5,941 nucleotides of DNA from Anaerolineales bacterium (lineage in GTDB: Bacteria; Chloroflexota; Anaerolineae; Anaerolineales; E44-bin32), in NCBI GenBank assembly GCA_030668545.1, contig DAOUTT010000151.1:1-5941 (forward strand), in the 5' to 3' direction. The notes below the pieces were generated by a model that was not told the DNA's origin, did not search any database, and saw only the letters and a list, made by a program, of their open reading frames with translations. The position numbers and the translations under genes were made by a program. Below are positions 1 to 5,267 of this stretch, piece after piece; positions within the stretch are counted from its first letter, which is position 1; every line of letters starts with the position of its first letter.

Positions 1-159
1 GAGGGTCCATCCAGCGTACACTTCCAAGATCTATTGGCACTTAGACCAACAGAAATAGAATTGAAAAAAGCGGCAGAGTGGGTAAGATCACAAGATACAT
101 CACCTCAATTCGCCGAAATTCTTGAACAGGTGCTAGATCATGCAATTAGAAATCTTTAA
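1..159 (+). CDS. C-terminal fragment of an unidentified protein, possibly an AbiEii/DUF6036-like nucleotidyltransferase
   Basis: An open frame enters at base 1 and ends at TAA (157-159), giving the last 52 residues of a protein. The start lies outside the window. The tail is helical and charged, with a segment reading LRPTEIELKKAAEWVRSQD followed by a second amphipathic helix. A 'D-L-L-x-L-x-P-T-x-x-E-L-x-x-A-A-x-W-V' pattern at the C-terminus resembles what I recall from nucleotidyltransferase-type proteins (AbiEii toxin or DUF6036 groups). That is an impression, because no catalytic motif lies in the visible part. The next gene starts inside this one with a 20-bp overlap, which implies co-transcription and probably translational coupling. 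Base composition is AT-rich with AGA arginine codons, like the next gene and unlike the genes to the right. The reading frame is fairly sure; the function is not. Confidence 0.6.
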   Translation, partial: EGPSSVHFQDLLALRPTEIELKKAAEWVRSQDTSPQFAEILEQVLDHAIRNL

Positions 160-1075
160 CACCATTGGAAATGAATTAACAAAAGCAGTTCTTGAGGCAG
201 TATGGATTCAATGGAGATCCATTGGAACATTGATTGAATCCGAACGGGTTTCTAGATCCTTGGTTGATCCTGAGGCACTTCTTCTCATGTCTTTGAACCT
301 TGGTCATCATGAGAAAAGACTATGGGATGTTACGGACTCATGGGCAAGGAATGGCTCACAACTTTTCAGTATCCAAAGATTAAAGAACTTACAGAATACG
401 TTCCCACAGATAACTAGAGATCGTCTAGCCGAATTCGCATGGAAAGCAAAGATCGAGGGAAAAGATCAGCGGTGGCGAAGTTTAATGGGAGAGAGCTCCA
501 CGATCCAAACCCGATCCCAAGAGTTGTGGAAAGCATATCCAGCATCATGGCGCTCTTCGGCAATTATGCTTCGCCTGAGGTTGGGATTTGGGATAGGTGT
601 CGTACCTGATCTTTTAGCAATATTGATTTCACAACGAGGTGATTGGATTAGTCCAAGATCGATAGCTAAAGCGATCAACTATTCGGTCTACTCGGTAAGG
701 AGATCCGCAGATAATATGGCTGATGCGCGCCTAATCGAGAGTACTAGAAAGAAGCCAGTTCGATACCGGACTGAGCCAGAAGCATGGTGTGATTTATTGG
801 GGATTGATGAAGCCATTCCAGGTTGGCGGTTCTGGTATCAGGTGTATTCTTTTGTATCTAGTTTAATTGTGTCGACAGAAAGTGGTAATTGGGATGACCT
901 ATCCTCGTACATGTTAAGTTCAAAATTGCGTGATTTAATTGAATTACATGAAGATGCTTTCAGCCTTAATCATATTGAGTATCCTGTATCCCCGGATTAT
1001 GCCGGTGATGAATACCTTCCAGCGTTCAATAATTTCATAGGAAATCTTGGAGTCTGGATTGTGGAGCATGCTTAA
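140..1075 (+). CDS. Winged-helix protein of unknown function (possible antitoxin/partner of upstream gene)
   Basis: This 311-residue soluble protein has no signal peptide or membrane segment. Residues 1-135 are helical and rich in Trp and Arg, including WIQWRSIGTL near 22-31, DPEALLLMSLNLG at 43-55 and the conserved-looking RLWDVTDSW at 60-68. Residues about 153-212 fit a winged helix-turn-helix: a first helix (VPDLLAILISQRG), a second helix (SPRSIAKAIN), a recognition-type helix (YSVYSVRRSADNMADARLIE) and a basic wing (STRKKPVRYR). The C-terminal 100 residues are acidic and unassigned. The start ATG lies inside the upstream gene. Only a weak AGG, 9 bases upstream, could act as a ribosome site, so translational coupling is likely. 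I cannot name the family. Its coupling to a possible nucleotidyltransferase suggests an AbiE-like (type IV) toxin-antitoxin or defence pair, but AbiEi normally precedes AbiEii and the order here is reversed. The AT-rich composition suggests horizontal acquisition. Confidence 0.75.
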   Translation: MQLEIFNTIGNELTKAVLEAVWIQWRSIGTLIESERVSRSLVDPEALLLMSLNLGHHEKRLWDVTDSWARNGSQLFSIQRLKNLQNTFPQITRDRLAEFAWKAKIEGKDQRWRSLMGESSTIQTRSQELWKAYPASWRSSAIMLRLRLGFGIGVVPDLLAILISQRGDWISPRSIAKAINYSVYSVRRSADNMADARLIESTRKKPVRYRTEPEAWCDLLGIDEAIPGWRFWYQVYSFVSSLIVSTESGNWDDLSSYMLSSKLRDLIELHEDAFSLNHIEYPVSPDYAGDEYLPAFNNFIGNLGVWIVEHA

Positions 1076-1417
1076 CCTATGCATGTAATTGCTTAAGGTC
1101 ATGCTTGGTTGATCTTCCAATTTTCTAAACATCGTCCACAGCTCATGAAGAAGAACAAGATGTAGCAAGCCTCCTATAACTTCTGTTTCCATTATTAATC
1201 CACATCACTCTTGTGTATTGTTTCCGATATTTAATCGAAGCTGCAACTCGTTTCATCGAGATTCTGATTACAAAGATAATGGGGCCCAAACTCTGTTTGA
1301 AAAACAGAACCAGGGAGGGATTTAGAACACGACCGTCCTCCCCACGGTTACCTATCCTGAGCTGACCACACGGTTTGAACTTCTCCTCATTATCTACTTT
1401 GATATCCGATCATCCGC
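1076..1417. other. Gene-free region between convergent genes
   Basis: These 342 bases separate the stop of the winged-helix gene (plus strand) from the stop of the CPBP protease gene (minus strand). No convincing gene was found. A minus-strand frame (944-1192) exists, but half of it lies inside the winged-helix gene and it has no ribosome site. No classical hairpin-plus-T-tract terminator was found for either gene. The right half, about 1266-1406, holds the potential secondary structure listed separately. Confidence 0.7.
1266..1406. repeat. Potentially structured element closed by long-range inverted repeat
   Basis: Three consecutive left-arm segments, GAT (1266-1268), CAAA (1271-1274) and GATAATG (1275-1281), pair in order with ATC (1404-1406), TTTG (1398-1401) and CATTATC (1388-1394). 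This gives a 14-bp interrupted closing helix around about 106 bases. Inside are a perfect hairpin, CTGTTT/AAACAG (1293-1298 with 1302-1307, 3-nt loop), and a second stem, AACC plus GGGAGG (1308-1311, 1313-1318) with CCTCCC plus GGTT (1337-1342, 1346-1349). A competing hairpin ACCGT/ACGGT (1332-1336 with 1344-1348) places CCTCCC in its loop, so a switch or pseudoknot is possible. These pairings were read by eye. The element could be a non-coding RNA, a miniature inverted-repeat element, a bidirectional 3' end, or chance. It begins 12 bases beyond the CPBP stop codon. Confidence 0.35.
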
Positions 1418-2119
1418 TCAAAGCAGACTCTGCATCAAACCTGTATACAACGCCAGAAATGCGATTGTATCTGCCGTGCCATGGGCGATAATCGAATACC
1501 AAAGATTTCGACCTCTCGATATGTATAACACTCCATACACCAATGCCGAATATGTGGTCAGGTATACACCTACCGCACCCTGATAAGCATGACCCAATCC
1601 AAATAAAGCGGAGACCAGGACCAAACTCAACACCCACTTTGCCTTGCCACCGATGAGACGGGCAAGCTGCTCCATGAGAAATCCTCGATAGATGATTTCT
1701 TCGCCGATTCCGGCGGTGGTCCACGAAACCATGAGGAACATCAACATCGCACCGACATTTCCCTTGATGTTCTCAAAGCCACTGTAATCGGGCGATCCGA
1801 GACCTAATCGCTGAAATAACGGCAGGAGAACAAGCCCTGTGAACGCCTGTGAGACGACAGCGACCCCGACTCCGATCGCGATGGTTTTTCCCCAGTGAGG
1901 AGGGCGGCGAATCCCCAGATCCGTCCATTTTGTTCGCATGAGCCACGCGAGAAACCAAATGAGTAGAAGGGTGGTCGGTACTCCAAATATGGATGGCACA
2001 AGATTAAAAGTAATGATGGAGGCTACAAGCAGAAGCGCCACCGCCATCGCTACCTTGTTATTTAAAAGTATCCTTCCAACGACATCGCGGGTCGAATCCT
2101 TTGCATGCGTCTCGGGCAT
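1418..2119 (-). CDS. CPBP-family intramembrane glutamic endopeptidase (Abi/Rce1-like, PF02517)
   Basis: A 233-residue polytopic membrane protein. After a polar N-terminus come hydrophobic segments at about 22-45, 46-62, 78-102, 122-138, 163-175, 184-201 and 211-229. The family's active-site motifs are all present: EEIIYR (Glu140, Glu141, Arg145), FGLGH (Phe173 to His177) and HGTAD (His213, Asp217; the family pattern is HxxxN/D). It is therefore probably an active protease cleaving within the membrane. Bacterial members act in bacteriocin maturation or self-immunity and in protein processing; the substrate here is unknown. The frame extends eight codons upstream to an ATG at 2143, but the internal ATG at 2119 is preferred because TAAGGAGT lies five bases before it and nothing comparable precedes the longer start. 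The gene follows the MFS transporter on the same strand after 142 bp, so it may be co-transcribed or have its own promoter. Confidence 0.93.
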   Translation of the reverse strand: MPETHAKDSTRDVVGRILLNNKVAMAVALLLVASIITFNLVPSIFGVPTTLLLIWFLAWLMRTKWTDLGIRRPPHWGKTIAIGVGVAVVSQAFTGLVLLPLFQRLGLGSPDYSGFENIKGNVGAMLMFLMVSWTTAGIGEEIIYRGFLMEQLARLIGGKAKWVLSLVLVSALFGLGHAYQGAVGVYLTTYSALVYGVLYISRGRNLWYSIIAHGTADTIAFLALYTGLMQSLL

Positions 2120-2124
2120 ATCAG

Positions 2125-2132
2125 ACTCCTTA
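2125..2132 (-). promoter_or_regulatory. Ribosome binding site deciding the CPBP start
   Basis: Read on the minus strand this is TAAGGAGT, followed by five bases and then ATG at 2119. It supports translation from 2119 rather than from the in-frame ATG at 2143, whose upstream sequence is A-rich with no purine-rich Shine-Dalgarno match. Confidence 0.75.
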
Positions 2133-2261
2133 GTTGAACACATTTCATTTCGTGTGGTTGCCTGCCAGCCACGAGTAAATCTACCTGGTGGAAACTGGCA
2201 TCACTTCTCGTTACTGTGGTAGGTTCTTTTCGAGATAAGCCTTGCGCTTCATTGAATGAGG

Positions 2262-3503
2262 TTATGAAGCTGCAGCTAGCCGGGCCGGGTTTCTCCTCCA
2301 CCAGAGTGCGACGGCGAGGGGAAGTATCGCAATCGCCGCCCCAACGAAACCCATGGTCTGGAATCCCACAGCAGCAAAGACGAACCCGCTCCCAAGGCTG
2401 CCTACGGCGGAGGCGAGACCCACGAACAGGTCATTCACACCCTGCATGCGCGATTGTTCTGCAGTAGAGAGTTGATCCGTCAGGAGGGTAGAGCCCCCAA
2501 CGTAGCATAAGTTCCAGCCTAGACCCAACAAGAAAAGTGAAATCGCTAAGGGGAGCACATCCGGTGAGAGCCCGGCGCTCAATCCGGCGAGGATGAGAAT
2601 TACCGATCCCAGCACGATCACCGGCTCCCGACCTATTCGGTCAACCAGGCGTCCGGAGACAATCGAGAAAGCGAACATTCCAAAGGTATGCGCGGAGATA
2701 ACGAGCGCGATGTCGGACAAGGCATGCCCCAAAGCCTTCATGTGCAGGCTGGTGATGACCATCACCATGATCATCACCGCTTGTCCGATGACCATCGCTG
2801 TGATCGCCACGAGCACCCCGGGCTGACGCAGGATCTCCGAGATTTCTCTTTGGGATTCGGGTACTCCCTGCTTTGCCTGGTTTTGATGGGCTAACTCCCT
2901 GGCGACCTGTGAGGGGTCTGGCCGCAGCCAGGTGAATACGATCAACGCGGCGAGGATGAAGAGCAGCAGGGCTGTCCCATAGGGTCCAACCAGCTCATTT
3001 ATTCCAGCCCTGCTTGCCAAAGCCCCTGCCGGACCGACGAGCAAAGGACCTACGATTGCGCCTACGGTGCCGCCAAGCACAACGGTGGCGATGGCTCGGC
3101 CTCGTTTCTCCGCCGGGCTGACCTCGGCTGCTGCGAAACGCCCCAGCTGCATCGCTGATTGTGCAAATCCAAATAAACCCATACCGACCAGGAAAAGGGG
3201 GAATGATCCGCGCCATAGTGCAGCGCCGGCAGAAAGACCCCCAATTGCCCCCAGCGCCAGACCGATTACTAATCCACCCCGCCGTCCGGTGCGCTCCATG
3301 AGCATGCCCCAGGTCAACGCACCAAGCGCAGCTGAAAGGAGCAGAACCGTTGCCGGGAGGCCAGCCCAGGCGATGACACCGCTCAACTCTGCCCCGGCGA
3401 TGGAGTTGACCGTCCCCGTCGTGATCAATGCGGCTGAAACCACACTCTGGGAAAGAAATAAAGTTCTCGTAATCTTTCGTGCGACGACCTCGTAATCTCT
3501 CAC
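2262..3503 (-). CDS. Major facilitator superfamily transporter, drug-exporter (DHA1)-like
   Basis: A 413-residue protein of typical length for a 12-helix MFS carrier, with hydrophobic helices in two halves separated by a hydrophilic loop at about 194-225 (HQNQAKQGVPESQRE). The MFS signature loop between helices 2 and 3 is present as GMLMERTGRRGG (66-77), and its counterpart in the second half is GRLVDRIGRE (284-293). The glycine-rich stretch LGGTVGAIVGPLLVGPAG (143-160) resembles the antiporter motif C of helix 5 in proton-coupled exporters, which favours efflux over uptake. The substrate cannot be read from sequence. The start is GTG at 3503, preceded by AAGGGTG seven bases upstream on the minus strand. 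The long leader carries a nested palindromic operator at 3572-3618, so expression is probably repressor-controlled. The CPBP protease gene lies downstream on the same strand. Confidence 0.92.
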   Translation of the reverse strand: MRDYEVVARKITRTLFLSQSVVSAALITTGTVNSIAGAELSGVIAWAGLPATVLLLSAALGALTWGMLMERTGRRGGLVIGLALGAIGGLSAGAALWRGSFPLFLVGMGLFGFAQSAMQLGRFAAAEVSPAEKRGRAIATVVLGGTVGAIVGPLLVGPAGALASRAGINELVGPYGTALLLFILAALIVFTWLRPDPSQVARELAHQNQAKQGVPESQREISEILRQPGVLVAITAMVIGQAVMIMVMVITSLHMKALGHALSDIALVISAHTFGMFAFSIVSGRLVDRIGREPVIVLGSVILILAGLSAGLSPDVLPLAISLFLLGLGWNLCYVGGSTLLTDQLSTAEQSRMQGVNDLFVGLASAVGSLGSGFVFAAVGFQTMGFVGAAIAILPLAVALWWRRNPARLAAAS

Positions 3504-3508
3504 TCAAT

Positions 3509-3515
3509 CACCCTT
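3509..3515 (-). promoter_or_regulatory. Ribosome binding site supporting the GTG start of the MFS gene
   Basis: On the minus strand the sequence reads AAGGGTG, then seven bases, then GTG at 3503. No in-frame ATG nearby has a comparable site. The ATG a little further upstream (in the 3518-3525 area) is in a different frame and only opens a shadow ORF. Confidence 0.6.
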
Positions 3516-3525
3516 CACGGACATG

Positions 3526-3568
3526 ATCCTTATTAATATTAGGATGCCCATCGCAGGATATGGCGATG
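3526..3568 (-). promoter_or_regulatory. Hairpin-forming leader of the MFS gene
   Basis: Two inverted repeats lie between the operator and the MFS start codon. ATCCT (3526-3530) pairs with AGGAT (3541-3545) around an AT-rich 10-base loop. CATCGC (3549-3554) pairs perfectly with GCGATG (3563-3568) around an 8-base loop. In the MFS transcript these would form adjacent hairpins in the 5' leader. They may affect stability or translation, or may be incidental; no known riboswitch was recognised. Confidence 0.35.
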
Positions 3569-3571
3569 AGC

Positions 3572-3618
3572 AGTACAATATAAGACATAGTATGTCTAAT
3601 TAGACTACATATTGTACT
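3572..3618. promoter_or_regulatory. Nested palindromic operator in the divergent promoter region
   Basis: Three dyads overlap in 47 AT-rich bases. The outer one is AGTACAATAT (3572-3581) with ATATTGTACT (3609-3618), a perfect 10-bp pair. The second is AGACATA-g-TATGTCT (3583-3597), perfect around a central G and extending to a near-perfect 19-bp palindrome, TAAGACATAGTATGTCTAA (3581-3599). The third is GTCTAATTAGAC (3594-3605), a perfect 12-bp palindrome. Length and symmetry are typical of MarR-, PadR- or TetR-type dimeric repressor sites, and the spacing suggests two or more dimers. TATATT (3577-3582, minus strand) could be a -10 element for the MFS gene, but no good -35 was found. No matching regulator gene is in the window. 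Confidence 0.7.
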
Positions 3619-3620
3619 AC

Positions 3621-3728
3621 ATGACCTCAAAATCACGCTCTGGGCAAACCCGGTCCAACGGGAGCCGCGCGGTTTTCACTCCGAGGTTCTTCGTGAGGGA
3701 AGCCGTCGTCGGGAGAATTATTGGTTAA
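3621..3728 (+). CDS. Doubtful 35-residue ORF abutting the operator
   Basis: ATG at 3621 lies two bases after the end of the outer palindrome and opens 35 codons to TAA at 3726-3728. The peptide starts MTSKSRSGQTRSNGSRAVF and is very basic (seven arginines and one lysine). It has no Shine-Dalgarno site, so it could be translated only from a near-leaderless transcript. Its position, divergent from the MFS gene and touching the operator, is where an autoregulated repressor gene would usually begin, so it could be the remnant of one. No helix-turn-helix is recognisable, and a random ORF of this size is quite possible. Confidence 0.2.
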   Translation: MTSKSRSGQTRSNGSRAVFTPRFFVREAVVGRIIG

Positions 3729-3892
3729 CCAAACAACACCGGGTTATTTCTACTATCGGTGCACCCTAAAAAATTACTCAAGGAGCGAAGGTAATAAAGG
3801 TGGTTCCAGCACACGTCAAATACTGTATAGCTTAATGATGACGATTTAACAAATTTTACCGGTGGATCGGCGTATCGGGAGGATTACGAGAC
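3729..3892 (+). other. Upstream region of the ATP-grasp gene
   Basis: This is the rest of the 389-bp region between the divergent MFS and ATP-grasp genes. The perfect 12-bp palindrome TTGGTTAACCAA (3721-3732) lies at its left edge and could be a second regulator site. No promoter matching the sigma-70 consensus at both hexamers was found. The ribosome site of the ATP-grasp gene, GGGAGG (3877-3882), lies ten bases before the ATG. Confidence 0.45.
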
Positions 3893-4879
3893 ATGGAAAT
3901 AAGTAATGATCAAAAGCGAATTGCGGTCTATTACGAACATCCGCAATGGTTCAAGCCCCTGTTTGCCGAATTTGAGCGCCGCGGAATTTCGTATGAAAGA
4001 CTTCTGGCTTCCGCATTCCAATATGATCCAACCCTTCGACAGAGCCCGTACTCTTTAATCGTGAATCGAATGAGCCCCTCGGCCCATACGCGTGGCAACG
4101 CAAAGGCAATCTTTAGCACGCTCCATTATCTTTCCTATCTTGAGAGTATCGGCGCCAACGTGCTCAATGGATATGATGCATATCTGCACGAGATCTCAAA
4201 GGCGCGACAGGTAGGCTTACTTGAAAAGTTAGGGATCCGCCACCCGAGAGCTCGCGTGATCAACAGCGCGTCTCTGACCCCCGCCGCCGCGGATGGACTT
4301 GCATTCCCCGTAATTCTCAAACCGAATATCGGCGGAAGCGGTGCGAATATTGTTCGCTTTGACTCGATGGAAGAACTTTCCGAAGCGGCCAATAACGGGA
4401 ACATGAATCTCGGCATCGATCAAACCGCACTCATCCAGGAGTACCTTCCTGCTGAGAACGGCAGCATCATTCGCGTGGAAGTTTTAGGCGGTGAGTTCCT
4501 CTACGCTATCCGGCTTTTCCTGACAGAGGGTGAGTTTAACCTATGCCCAGCCGATTATTGTCTGCCCGTGGCTGCCGATGGTCGTCAAAAAGATGGAAAG
4601 GTGGATGGTGTTTCTGATCGCGGGAATCTTGTAGAAGCCTACACACCTGCCGATAACATCATTGATGATGTGTTGCGGATTACATCGGCGGCAAACATTG
4701 AGGTCGGGGGGGTTGAATACCTAATCAACGAACGCGATGGTGAGGTGTACTACTATGACATCAACGCCTTATCGAACTTCGTGGCCGATGCCCCAAATGT
4801 CATAGGTTTTGATCCGTTTCCCAGGCTGGTCGATTTCATCGTGAAACGGGCAGGGATTCGATCTGCGGCAAACGCTTGA
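3893..4879 (+). CDS. ATP-grasp ligase, RimK-like, unknown substrate
   Basis: A 328-residue cytoplasmic protein with the ATP-grasp layout. A Rossmann-like N-terminal part begins RIAVYYEHPQWFKPLFAEFERRG (split here: residues 9-19 and 20-31) and contains the NRMSPSA stretch (58-64). The nucleotide-binding region has Lys104 (SKARQ) and VILKPNIGGSG (140-150, with Lys143 and the mobile glycine loop). IQEYLP (181-186) supplies the adenine-contacting hinge with Glu183. Arg194 and Glu275 (GVEYL) follow, and YYDIN (287-291) provides Asp289 and Asn291 as likely magnesium ligands, replacing the common E-x-N. Such enzymes join a carboxylate to an amine through an acyl-phosphate. RimK, LysX and dipeptide ligases are relatives, but this subgroup's substrate is not known to me. 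The start is supported by GGGAGG ten bases upstream. The gene stands alone on its strand and faces away from an MFS exporter. Confidence 0.88.
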   Translation: MEISNDQKRIAVYYEHPQWFKPLFAEFERRGISYERLLASAFQYDPTLRQSPYSLIVNRMSPSAHTRGNAKAIFSTLHYLSYLESIGANVLNGYDAYLHEISKARQVGLLEKLGIRHPRARVINSASLTPAAADGLAFPVILKPNIGGSGANIVRFDSMEELSEAANNGNMNLGIDQTALIQEYLPAENGSIIRVEVLGGEFLYAIRLFLTEGEFNLCPADYCLPVAADGRQKDGKVDGVSDRGNLVEAYTPADNIIDDVLRITSAANIEVGGVEYLINERDGEVYYYDINALSNFVADAPNVIGFDPFPRLVDFIVKRAGIRSAANA

Positions 4880-4880
4880 A

Positions 4881-4966
4881 GCAGCCAGATCGGTCCTGCT
4901 ATCCCTACGTCATCCGCTAGCTGCATGACTCCTGGATGCAGGTGTTCCAACGATCCACATGGCTGC
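4881..4966 (+). repeat. Nested inverted repeats in the 3' region of the ATP-grasp gene
   Basis: GCAGCCA (4881-4887), directly after the stop codon, pairs with TGGCTGC (4960-4966). Between them CTGCAT (4921-4926) pairs with ATGCAG (4936-4941) around a 9-base loop. The inner hairpin lacks a T-tract, so it may protect the 3' end or aid factor-dependent termination rather than be an intrinsic terminator. Confidence 0.35.
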
Positions 4967-5035
4967 CTGCTTTGAGCCGACCACATCGAGAAAAGTGGCC
5001 TCTATTTCTTAACCCCACTACTATAGTCATCGCGT

Positions 5036-5058
5036 ACGCCGATCAACCTGATTGGCGT
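5036..5058 (+). repeat. Perfect-length 9-bp hairpin in the intergenic region
   Basis: ACGCCGATC (5036-5044) pairs with GATTGGCGT (5050-5058) with a single G-U wobble and a 5-base AACCT loop. It is the strongest short stem in this gap. No run of T follows on either strand, so it is not a classical terminator; its function is unknown. Confidence 0.45.
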
Positions 5059-5154
5059 CGCTTCCACCAAGGTCACCACTGTTAACGACCTCACCAGACA
5101 TGGTTTGGAATGTAAGATTCGATGCTCCCACGGCTTCTAAACTATGGATAGCGT

Positions 5155-5160
5155 TATAAT
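5155..5160 (+). promoter_or_regulatory. Candidate -10 element for the Ddn-like/MsrP operon
   Basis: A perfect TATAAT followed by an A/T-rich stretch lies 108 bases before the start of the F420 oxidoreductase gene. No clear TTGACA-like hexamer lies 16-18 bases upstream, so the promoter may need an activator or the match may be chance. Confidence 0.35.
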
Positions 5161-5254
5161 TTAAAAAGATGGATGTGTAGACGAACGGGGGTGGACCATC
5201 AGAGAACTCCGCCGCTTACATTTCCATCGTATTGATTGTGCCGATCCTGGTTTT

Positions 5255-5261
5255 GGAGAGG
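5255..5261 (+). promoter_or_regulatory. Ribosome binding site deciding the start of the Ddn-like gene
   Basis: GGAGAGG is followed by six bases and then ATG at 5268. The same frame opens upstream only at a TTG (5232) with no ribosome site and no family similarity in the extra residues, so 5268 is the better start. Confidence 0.75.
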
Positions 5262-5267
5262 TTGAAT

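Larger units (their letters stand above)
4880..5267. other. Gene-free region downstream of the ATP-grasp gene
   Basis: These 388 bases contain no coding frame with a credible start site, only ORFs of fewer than 20 codons on the plus strand and a minus-strand shadow of the preceding gene. Inverted repeats and a -10 hexamer within it are listed separately. No T-rich rho-independent terminator was found for the ATP-grasp gene. Confidence 0.65.

Noticed and set aside
944..1192. Minus-strand 82-codon frame beginning METEVIGGLLHLVLLHELW
   Set aside because: It overlaps the well-supported 3' end of the winged-helix gene for half its length, has no ribosome site at its ATG, and a stop lies only a few codons upstream. 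The N-terminal stretch looks protein-like, but a chance frame or decayed fragment is more likely.
1293..1307. Hairpin CTGTTT/AAACAG as a rho-independent terminator
   Set aside because: The stem is A/T-rich and short, and no T-run follows on either strand. It is kept only as part of the larger structured element.
2143..2143. Longer start (ATG ending at 2143) for the CPBP protease
   Set aside because: It would add eight polar residues and has no Shine-Dalgarno sequence, while the ATG at 2119 has TAAGGAGT at ideal spacing.
1938..2222. Plus-strand 94-codon frame opposite the CPBP gene
   Set aside because: It is antisense to the CPBP gene and its upstream gap, with no domain and no ribosome site. 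The CPBP frame has complete family motifs.
2995..3507. Minus-strand 170-codon frame overlapping the MFS gene
   Set aside because: It is an out-of-frame shadow of the MFS gene. Its composition is rich in Arg, Gly, Cys and Trp without hydrophobic helices, whereas the MFS frame carries both signature motifs.
3697..3849. Open frame upstream of the ATP-grasp gene as a RiPP precursor peptide
   Set aside because: It lacks an ATG with a ribosome site, and has no leader/core pattern and no repeated modifiable motif. Proximity to an ATP-grasp gene alone does not support it.
5232..5267. TTG-initiated extension of the F420 oxidoreductase
   Set aside because: A rare start codon without a ribosome site, and the additional residues do not resemble the family. 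GGAGAGG directly supports the ATG at 5268.
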